From CBDDEI01 sp965226775 (GTDB taxonomy: Bacteria; Chloroflexota; Dehalococcoidia; SHYD01), in NCBI GenBank assembly GCA_965226775.1, contig CBDDEI010000002.1, positions 558,001 through 622,000 of the forward strand: 64,000 bases of DNA, written 5' to 3'. This document shows positions 55,852-64,000 of this stretch, in pieces (position 1 is the first letter of the stretch; each line of letters opens with the position of its first letter). The notes below the pieces were generated by a model, which was not told the origin of the DNA, made no database searches, and saw only the letters and a list, made by a program, of their open reading frames with translations. The position numbers and the translations under genes are program-made.

Positions 55852-57150
55852 TCAGGGCGCGAAGCGGTGGACGACGGGGACATCCGCAACGTCCGTGACA
55901 CTGGAATCGGTGTGGTGCGCTATCTGAACGGTGCCGGTGCCGCAGTCGCCGAATTCGTCACAGGAGATGGCCCCGATAACACCCATGAAGCCGGTGCCGC
56001 CGTTCAGCGCCTCCCGCAGCTTTGCCCGGTCGATGTACAGCGTATCTCCGTCGGCCACCGCGACCTCATCAATGGCGCGGAGGAGCATCGTGGCGGCGTC
56101 GTAGGCGTGGGCTAGGTAAGGGGTTGTGGGCGCCTCGCCGTACCGCTCGCGATAGTCAGAGACGAGGGCCTCGCCGCTCTTGCCGGTCGCCTCGTTGGTA
56201 TTGTCGCTAGAGCCCAAGTCGGGTCCTGGGAGGTAGACGCCCTCCGACGCGGGAACGGCGAGAAATTCGGAGACCAGCAGGGCTGCGCCGCCGATAAGCT
56301 GGACGTCCTCAAGTCCAGCGACCTGGCCGATCTGCTGGACAATGTGGGCTGCCTTCTGCCTGGAAGAGCGGGAAGAAGAGAGCCTTCCGGACCTCCCGCC
56401 GCAATTTGGGTGAGGGTCGGGAACCATGTCCGTGTCGCCCCGGCTGATGGTGACATTGGTGACCGAGCCGCCCAGCTCCTCAAAGGCAGCGGCGAAGGCG
56501 GCAGTGAGGCCGGAGGTATACGGGTCGCGGTCGTGGATGGCGGCCATCTTGCGTAGGGCTAGCTCGGTGTACGCAAAATGCGCGACCGCCGCCGCCTGGT
56601 AGAGGTCGTTGTTGGAGGTGCGGTAGTAGCCAGGATGGTAGTTAGAACCGGCGTTGCCGCGGAGGTCGGAGGTCAGCGAGGGAGCGGTATTGGAGGAGGC
56701 GACCATCACTAGACCGGCCTCACTAAGGATTGGTGAAGCCGCGGTAGCGGCAACGGAGCAGGACGTGCCGATGACACCGACGACTTGAGGATCGCCGGCC
56801 ACTGTACCGGCGGCGGCTTGGCCACCCTCCTCAGTGCAGAGAGAATCGAGGTCGGGGCCTGTCGAGACATCGTGCCCTTTGATAGGCCCGTAGTCCGCCA
56901 CAGCCATCGCCACCCCGCGTTGCTGCGGGATGCCCAGGTCGCCAAGCCCTGTAAGGACCTGCATCGATCGTATCTGGATTGCCTCGCCCGGGGCCACTTC
57001 CACCGCGCCTAGGGGACCGGCCTCGAAATCCGGGCCTCCGCAGGAGATGACCCCCAGTGTGAGCGCCGCCAGCGGGGCAAGCCAACGTAACCGCCTCAGA
57101 CCCAGCCGTCTGGTCAGGAGCAGTACGGAAGACCGGTCGACTTAGCCTAA
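55852..57150 (-). CDS. Branched-chain amino acid-type ABC substrate-binding lipoprotein, frameshifted
   Basis: A type I periplasmic binding protein. The main frame (383 residues, to 57003) reads LTGLGDLGIPQQRGVAMAV, VGVIGTSCSVAATAASPILS, YYRTSNNDLYQAAAVAHFA, LIGGAALLVSEFL and PYLAHAYDAATMLLRAI, the LivJ family pattern. In the same frame upstream lies a lipoprotein signal (RWLAPLAALTLGVISCGG), but its start must be reached through a one-base slip from an ATG near 57150. A compensated pair of slips near 56380-56420 scrambles about 25 residues. No permease or ATPase gene is nearby. Confidence 0.78.
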
Positions 57151-57446
57151 CGTGTGTGTTCATTACAAGCTCCTTCGGTCGCGGACCGCCCAAGTCTAGC
57201 CCGCGCATATACCACTGTCTACCTGGCGGTGGTAAGGCGAACAGCGCACGTAGGAGGAGGCGCGAGCCAGTAGGGGAGAGGGCAGCAGCCTCAGGTTGCG
57301 TGCGGGTAGAGAGGGAATGAACGCTGAGTTGAAACGACGCTACTGTATTTGTCGTTTAGGTTTATGAAGTAACGAAGAGGTCCTGTACACAAAATAGCTA
57401 CGGGGCATCGAAGAGCTTTGCGGCAAGGCAAAGTAGGAGGCGACAG
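57151..57446. other. Intergenic region between divergent lipoprotein genes
   Basis: It should hold the promoters of both divergent genes. I find no convincing promoter pair, repeat or small gene in it. Confidence 0.4.
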
Positions 57447-57479
57447 TTGGCGTTCACTGCACGTTTAGGGAGTGTAATG

Positions 57480-60400
57480 GGGAAGCCCGTGCGACTGGTA
57501 GTAGGGGTTTGGCTGGCATGTTTACTAGTCACAGCTTTGCTGGCGGCCTGTAGCGACGAGCCTGAAGAGACGCCAACACCGCAGACTGACTCAGCCACCA
57601 GTACCCCTGGGTTGGCAGCGGTCCCGCCAACAGCCTCATCCCCACTGGTGCCGGCACCCACGGCTACGCAAGCCCAGGCTACCGCGGGCGCTATCGTATC
57701 TAATCCAGTTCCGCCAACATCCGTGCCTGTGTCGGCGCCCACGGCAACGCCGGAGCAGGCTACCGTGGCCCCGCTTATACCCAATCCGGTTGGCCCGCCG
57801 ACCGTGTCCGTGCCCGTGCCGGCGCCGTCGCCAGAACCCGCGGCAACGCAGGAGCAGGCTAGCGGCGGCGCAATACGTATGTTTGTTATCAATCGAGACT
57901 CCACCTGGAGGGACTTGTTCGACGCCTTCTCAGCAGACGAACAGTCATGCATTCGCAACGTACTGGGAGACGAGCAACTGGAGTTGGTGCTAAGCCAGCG
58001 CCTGATGTCTGAAGCCGCCTCAGAACAGTTGGATGCGAGGCTTCAGGACTGCCTCGCTCCGGAAACAGCCGCCGGGATAATTCTCTCCGCCTTTATTGGG
58101 CAGATGGAGGGCTTGCCCGCGGGAGGCCGAAGCCTGTATGCGAGGGTTGATAGCGGATGCGGACGCGGCGGTCATCGCCGACGGCACCCGGCCGGGCGCA
58201 GACGCTGCCGCCGCTAATGCTGCCTTTGAGTTCATTTTCGGCCTCTTTGTCTGTGCTCCTGGACAATTGCCGCCTGGCATCGCCGGTCCTCCCGCCGGCA
58301 CACCTCAGGCCGATGGTCCGCAGCTCTGGCGCTACGGCACAGGAGGTTGGGTTGTGAATGCGCCGACTATCACTAACGGCGCGATCTATGTAGGTTCCGA
58401 CGACCACTATGTGTACTCCCTGGACGCCCAGACTGGTGCGCTGCGGTGGCGTTTTGAGACGGGCGATGTCATACGGTCCTCGCCAACCGTGACCGGTGGA
58501 GCAGTGTACGTCGGGTCCAACGATAACCACGTGTACGCTCTGGATGCCGCCACGGGAGCGCTGCTGTGGAAGCACGACACCGGCGGCTGGGTACAGTACT
58601 CCCCCGTGGTCAGCGGTGGGAGGGTCTACCTCGGCGCGCGGTCGGATGGGGACTATAAGGTCCACGCCCTTGACGCGTTGTCCGGAGCGCAAGTGTGGGT
58701 CGCTGCAATGCCTTATCCCGTTGGCCCTGAGTTCACCGTCACGATTGCAGACGGAAAGCTCTACGCGCGCGGCGCGTTCGGCGAATTCCATGCCCTGGAC
58801 GCAGCCACCGGGGAGCTGGTTTGGAGCTACGGCGCCGCCGGGATGGGAGCGGAATCCCCACCCGCAATCACCGGAGGAGTGGTGTACATGACGGCCGTCA
58901 ATGCCGCCTACGCGCTGGACGAGGCGACTGGGGCGCAGCTCTGGAGCTTCGGTACGGAGCGGTTCCCCGCGAGGGACTTCCCGGCCGTCGTCTCAGAAGG
59001 CTCGTACTACTTCTCGCCCGACAATCACATTTACGCCCTAGACGTTGCGACGGGAGAACCCCGCTGGTCCTACGTTGCGGACACTATGATAGCCACCGTG
59101 CCGGTTGTCGCTGAAGGTATGGTCTACGTGAGTTCCGAATCCGGCTGGTTCTACGCCCTCGATGCTGCCACAGGCAGCCTCATCTGGAGCCGGGAGTCAG
59201 TGGCCCCGGGCCTGCGTGCGCCTATGGTGGTCGACGGTGTGCTGTATGCAGAGTCCGGCGATGGATACCTTAGGGCCCTGCGCGCGGCAACAGGTGAAGA
59301 GATCTGGCAGTTCCAGAAGGGCTACTTCGACGGTGTGCCGTCCTACACCGTCATCAACGGCATCGTGTACGTGGGTTCCTTGGGCGGCGAGGTGTATGCC
59401 TTCACTGCTCCAGGAGGAACCCCAACTGGGGAGAAGGTGCTCACCCTCCACTACTGGCAGGCCCCTTCTCTGCCTGGCCCGTACCTGTCGCCTGGCTTTA
59501 AAGACAGGGATGCTGGGGCAGTCACCCTGGAACCCCTGGCCAAATACGACCCAGACGGCAACATCGAGCCGGCGCTGGCCGCCCAGATCCCAACGCTGGA
59601 GAACGGTGGGTTTTCCCAGGACCTGAGGTCAATTACATGGAAGCTGCAGGAGGGCCTAAAGTGGTCGGATGGCAGCGATGTGACGGCCCACGACGTTGTC
59701 TTTACTTGGCGCTACTGTGTGGACGAAGATACGGGCTGCACGAGCGAGAGCTCCTTTGACGGCATCGCCTCCGTACAGGCCATCGATAATCTCACCGTCA
59801 AGATCACCTTCGACGCCCCCACGCCCTACCCGTACAACGCCTTCGTGGGCACTGGAACGCCCATCATCAGCAGTGCGCAGTTCGCTGGCTGCATCGGCGC
59901 GGCCGCCCGGAGCTGTACCGCGCAAAACATGACCCCGTTGGGTACCGGCCCTTATCGCATCATCGGTTTCTGGGCCAACCAGGAGGCCGTTTATGAGCGC
60001 AACCCCTTCTACCGGGGATCGACGCCCTACTTCGACCGGGTAGTCCTCAAGGGTGGCGGCGACGCGACTTCAGCCGCCCGCGCCGTCTTGGAAGGGGGCG
60101 AAGTCGATTACGCGTCGAACCTGCAAATAGAGCCGGTGACGCTTGCCAGGATGGAAGCGGCGGGACGGGGCAAAGTAGTCGTCGCCTTCACCAGCCTGCC
60201 GGAACGCATCATCGTCAACCAAACCAACCCGGCCCCATCCTTAGGGGGCAACCGCTCTGAGTATCTGGGTGGACAGAATCCTCACCCCTTCCTGTCCTTC
60301 AAGCCTATTCGTCAAGCCATGTCAATGGCTATTAATCGCAGCCTCATCTCGGAGCAGCTCTACGGCTTTGCAGCAAGGCCCACCTGCAATATCGTCACAG

Positions 60401-61474
60401 GCCCTCCGAATTACGCTTCGACCGCCAACGATGGGTGCCTGTCCCAAGACATCGCAGGCGCAAACCGGCTGCTGGATGGCAACGGCGTCCGCGATACCAA
60501 CGGCGACGGCATCCGCGAGTACAACGGCGTTCCGCTGCGGATCGTCTACCAGACCTCGACCAATGCCGTCCGGCAGGCTACCCAAGACCCTCATTCGTGA
60601 TTGGTGGCGTCTGATAGGCATAGAGCAGAACTGGTGCACCACGACGCCTCCCTCTTTTTCGGCGATGAGCCAGGCGTTCAGCATCGCTGCGCACGCTGAC
60701 GTACGGATGTACGCCTCCGGTTCCGGCATAGACCAGCAGGAGACTTTGCAAACTCTCCCAACCCCAACTGGGCCTTCTCCAACACCGCCCGCTCGTGCAG
60801 CCCGCAGTACGATGCGTTCTTTGCCCAAGCCAGACCCGATGCGGGACGCGCTGGGTGAAGCATAACGACATATACGTACGCGAGATTCCCCTGGTTCGTT
60901 TCCGCCAGATAGGCATAGAGACGGCTGGGATAGACTGGTACGCTTCCAGTTCCGACGCCTAGACCCTCTTTTTCAGCAGGAGAAACGATGAGCCAGGGTC
61001 CAGCGCCATCGCTGCAAACAGGTCCCAACCCTTTGCCGAACGTACAGACTGGGCCTACTCCAACTCCGGTTCCGGCATCGTGCAACCCGCAGTACGATGG
61101 AGCTATCTTTGCGCAACTTTGCAACACACATCCCAACCCGGAAAACAACTGGGCCTTCTCCAGGACCGCCCGCTCTGGTGCAAGCAGCTTAGTACGATGC
61201 GTTCTACGTGCCAGAGCTGGAACAAACCGAGATTCGGCCCGATGCGTGGATAGGCGCTGCATCGTGAAGCGCCCTTAACCTGAACAGCTACGTGCGCGGC
61301 GTCCGCTATTAAACGGCTGAGAAGGTGTCTTGGACAGCGAGCTGTGGAATATCGCGGAGTGGCATTCCCCTGGTGGATAGGGGCAGCGTTTCCGCCCACC
61401 TGAACACCCTGCGCGGCGTCCGCATAAACGGCTGGGATAGCGAGCTGTGGAATATCGCCGAGTGGCACCGTTAG
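57480..61474 (+). CDS. Lipoprotein fused to a PQQ-like propeller and a family-5 peptide-binding domain (frameshifts; 3' part scrambled)
   Basis: From ATG 57480 (MGKPVRLVVGVWLACLLVTA) the lipobox LLAAC gives an anchored lipoprotein. A Pro/Thr/Ala linker leads to a helical domain (FDAFSADEQSCIRNVLGDEQ). Near 58112 one extra G shifts the frame. The next frame continues without gap: ACMRGLIADADAAVIADGTR, eight or more PQQ-like repeats (GGAVYVGSNDNHVYALDAAT and relatives, about 58320-59420), then an SBP_bac_5 domain (VLTLHYWQAPSLPGPYLSPG, KWSDGSDVTAHDVVFTWRY, GTGPYRIIGFW). The frame stops at 60600. The C-terminus continues piecewise in other frames to WDSELWNIAEWHR at 61470. It is probably a solute receptor with an added ligand-binding propeller. 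Confidence 0.75.
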
Positions 61475-62800
61475 TAACCATCTGCCAGTAGTGGCGGCCC
61501 GACGGGCGAGAAAGCTATGACGGTTCCCCCTGAACCTGGCGGCTCCGACGGGCGAGCATAGCTTTGCGCCGTGGTTCCCCTTGAACCTAGCTCCGCCACG
61601 GATACCACAACTTGCGCCGTGACGTCCATTTCTATCTGACCATGGACTATCTACCAGGCGTTAGGGTTGTTTGACTAATGCTTACGGCTTTTCTCGTCCA
61701 GCAGAGGACGACGACTATCTGCCTTGCCAATAGCTTACGGCTTTTCGCTCCAGCAGAGGACGACGCTTGAGCTAGAAGCCATTAGTGGCAGCGCTGGAGG
61801 CTTTGCTCGATCGGAACAAGTTTGGTTCTCAAGAGCCCTTCGCCCGGAACAACCAGATAGACTTTCTGGAGGCAGGATGGGCGTATCGGATTGGCCAAGG
61901 GGACTTCCGTGATGTGGTCACCTCGGATGCTATCTTCGCGGTCGTTAACGGCGTGCCTCCCGACGAGGGGGTGATGGTAGAGCTGGGCATGCAACCCAAT
62001 TTGGCGATTGCGCTGAAGAAGCCCATAGTTCTTGTTCTGGGCATGACGATCTCCGCCGCGTTGTCTGAAGAAGCCGAGCAGTACCCCCTGAACTTGATGC
62101 TCTTCACCGAGACGATCTCCGCCGCGTTGTCGAAGAGCTGAGCAGGACTACTACTACACGTCAACTGGAGGATGATCGGACGCCTCGCACCAAAAGGCGC
62201 TGGCACGATGGGCCAGACTCCCCTGGCGGGACTACTACTGCACAAGTCCCTTCCCCCTTGATGGAGGAAGGATAGCCTCGCCCCAAAAGGCGCTGGCACG
62301 AATGGAGCCAAACGCCCCTAGCCGTTGGCTCTGCACAGACTGAGGAAGACCCAGCTCCCTTCCCCCTCTGGATTTGGGGGAGAGGTTAGGAATGGGGCAC
62401 GTTGTTCAGAGGTTCCCTAGCCGAACAGCACGGCGTACCGCTCTACGGTGACCGTGCCCAGAAGTCCTTTTGTGAGCTTCAGGCACCATCCCTAGGTCGC
62501 CCTGACCTTGGTGTCCATGTCGCGACTTTGCAGTGGAGTCCGCTGACCTTGGTGTCCATGTCCATCCCAACTTCCTCACGCTTGCCCCTCCTCTTGCCTC
62601 TGTAGACCGTCAGCAACCCACGACGACCCATACAGGAACTGCACACGACCCCCTAGCGAACGGCCAGAACTCCTCATCTGCGCGACCACGGCAGAACTCC
62701 TCTTCTGCCGCGTTACCGCCCTCCCCCGGCGGTTCCCACCCCGTCCACCGCCACCCTCCCGCTGTTTGTGCAAGTAATCACAATCCGGTTCCCACCCCGT
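60600..62800. repeat. Region of imperfect short duplications
   Basis: Segments of 30-100 bases recur close by with small indels. GACAGCGAGCTGTGGAATATCGC/GATAGCGAGCTGTGGAATATCGC-type copies lie at about 61333 and 61435; CTGGGCCTTCTCCA near 60768 and 61149; GCTTACGGCTTTTC near 61681 and 61732; ACGATCTCCGCCGCGTTGTC at 62047 and 62114; CTTGGTGTCCATGTC near 62508 and 62548; GGTTCCCACCCCGTCCA near 62731 and 62788. Fragments of the peptide-binding gene's C-terminus and of another gene lie inside. It looks like merged alternative sequences. Confidence 0.75.
61724..62141 (+). pseudogene. Nucleoside 2-deoxyribosyltransferase-like remnant
   Basis: Frame fragments read YGFSLQQRTTL, AALEALLDRN, PFARNNQIDFLEAGWAYRIG, SDAIFAVVNGVPPDEGVMVE, LGM, AIALKKPIVLVLG and EQYPLNLMLFT. 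The D/E-rich middle (PPDEGVMVELG) is the substrate site of the nucleoside 2-deoxyribosyltransferase family. Parts of it are duplicated and frame-shifted, so no intact enzyme is encoded here as assembled. Confidence 0.6.
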
Positions 62801-62843
62801 CCAAATGTGTGGTAATCACAATCCTAAAATGTAGGATGTTAAT

Positions 62844-62872
62844 TTGACACTGTTTAGTGGTTCAAGTACTAT
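62844..62872 (+). promoter_or_regulatory. Promoter of the last lipoprotein gene
   Basis: A perfect TTGACA at 62844-62849, 17 bases, TACTAT at 62867-62872. An inverted repeat ATCCTA-N5-TAGGAT (62821-62837) ends 6 bases before the -35 box and may be an operator. The leader to the ATG at 63072 is about 190 bases. Confidence 0.6.
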
Positions 62873-63071
62873 CCGCGCACTCACGTTTTCGACATAACAT
62901 AATGCTTAGGAGGTGGCAGCGCGCTTTTGCGATATTGCCGTAATTAGCATCTGTACAGCGGATGCGAAAGTAAGCAGGACTCATATGCCGATGCTGCGTG
63001 CTTCTACGCCCGGGGAACCCCTGGCAGGTTTCTTGGGCAAGCACAAGGGTTACCGTAAAGGAGAGTCAGCG

Positions 63072-64000
63072 ATGAAGCGTTTCGTTTATGGCTTGCTAGT
63101 AGGAGGTCTAAGCCTTCTCGTGATGTCATGCGGCGCCACAGCAGAACCAGCAGGTTCTGGGACGACAGCGCCCGCCGTCTAGCGCCCCTGCACCAAGCAC
63201 TCCCGCACCTAGCGAGCCCGCGTCTAGCGCGCCCGCCGTTAGCACACCCGCACCCAGCGCTCCCGCACCTAGTGCGCCTACGCCGAGCGCCCCTGCGCCG
63301 AGCGCGCCTGCGCCTAGTGCGCCTGCGCCGAGCGCCCCTGCGCCTAGTGCGCCTGCGCCGAGCGCTCCTAAGTCTGGTGGCACCTTTAATGTGCCAGTGA
63401 CGGCTGACCCAAACGATTTCGATATGAGCTACACGGGGTCCAGCAATACCAACGGCAGCTTTAATCGTTATGGCTATTCCTCGGTGCTGCGTCTCCAAAC
63501 TGGCCCTGAGATTGGCTATGGGCAGCAGGTGGTTGCGGCTAACCTGGCCGATAAATGGGAAGTTAGCCCGGACGCCAAGAGCTTCACGCTCATACTTCGG
63601 GACGGCCTTAAGTTCCACGATGTGCCGCCAGTGAATGGGCGCGCCTTGACCTCTGCCGACGTTAAGTGGAGCTATCGGTATATGGCCCGTGTGGACGAGT
63701 TCAAGGACTTGACGAGGGGACAGTTCAGATGGATGTTCGAGGGGCTGGATGAGATTCTAACTCCTGACCCCAAGACAGTCGTTGTGAAATTCAAAGATAG
63801 CTTTGCGCCGTTCCTCACCTACGCAGCATCGTCAGATAACGTGGTGATGGCCAAGGAAGTCTTCGAGACGGAAGGGCATTTCAAAGATACCCTGATAGGA
63901 TCGGGTCCGCTCATCCCAGACATTGCCGACAGTCAGCAGGGCAGCCGGTGGGTCTTCAAAAAGAACCCCACCTACCATGAAGATGGAAAACCGTATGTAG
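63072..64000 (+). CDS. Family-5 peptide/nickel-type ABC substrate-binding lipoprotein (frameshift; 3' end outside window)
   Basis: Starts at ATG 63072 with AGGAG about 9 bases upstream. The signal MKRFVYGLLVGGLSLLVMSC carries a lipobox Cys at residue 20. A tract of about a dozen (S/T)APAP-type repeats follows (63165-63370). A one-base shift at its beginning (TAG at 63180) breaks the frame. The next frame runs on as GGTFNVPVTADPNDFDMSY, LADKWEVSPDAKSFTLILRD and ALTSADVKWSYRYM, the SBP_bac_5 pattern, to the window edge. It probably captures oligopeptides for an ABC importer outside the window. Confidence 0.82.

Noticed and set aside
62533..62847. 104-codon frame near the end of the duplicated region
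   Set aside because: Composed of stuttered repeats with Pro/His-rich, non-protein-like composition.
63126..63618. Long Arg- or Gly/Ala-rich frames opposite the (S)APAP repeats
   Set aside because: Antisense shadows of a low-complexity tract; the sense frame reads into a real binding-protein domain.

Overview
The window looks like a contig from an uncultured member of the Chloroflexota, perhaps Dehalococcoidia/SAR202-like. This is inferred from gene content only: F420 genes cofE/npdG, secreted PQQ-type beta-propellers, a NUDIX-less MutY, and many dispersed intergenic repeats. No rRNA or ribosomal protein is present to fix the taxonomy.

Layout. 1-5.1 kb: biotin carboxylase (cut by the window edge), an AEC transporter, a zinc-ribbon protein, and thrB-lysC. 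5.1-10.5 kb: dnaE between two tandem-repeat arrays. 10.5-20.5 kb, mostly minus strand: a FecR-like protein, dprA, ychF, a pseudokinase with a beta-propeller, two glycosyltransferases and citrate synthase. 20.6-27.1 kb: an RraA-like protein, mutY with an AT-richer islet at its 3' end (a HEPN-like protein and a duplicated mutY tail), DUF952, a HAM1-like phosphatase, cofE-npdG, and the truncated remains of a GGDEF gene and phoU. 27.1-42.3 kb: xdhC, a double beta-propeller gene, gap, surE-panC, moaD-moaE, rsgA, lepA, a Ser/Gly/Glu-rich lipoprotein, a VOC protein, dinB and tRNA-Gln.

42.8-55.1 kb is a defence island. A type I restriction-modification operon carries a complete DarT-DarG ADP-ribosylation toxin-antitoxin pair between hsdS and hsdR, with start/stop overlaps at both outer junctions. 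The HsdS target-recognition regions are frame-broken while the conserved HsdS blocks are readable. A second, heavily broken nuclease/restriction cluster follows. 55.1-64 kb holds a GNAT enzyme and solute-binding lipoproteins. One of these fuses a lipoprotein head, a PQQ-like propeller and a family-5 peptide-binding domain. The stretch 60.6-62.8 kb is full of imperfect short duplications.

Many genes have single-base frameshifts at short homopolymers, most densely after 44.7 kb. Part of the apparent decay is therefore probably consensus or assembly error and should be checked with reads. The most interesting signals are the DarTG pair inside the restriction operon, the propeller/binding-protein fusion, the pseudokinase-propeller, the mutY islet, the phoU/GGDEF deletion junction, and the leader-ORF-plus-terminator arrangement before rsgA.
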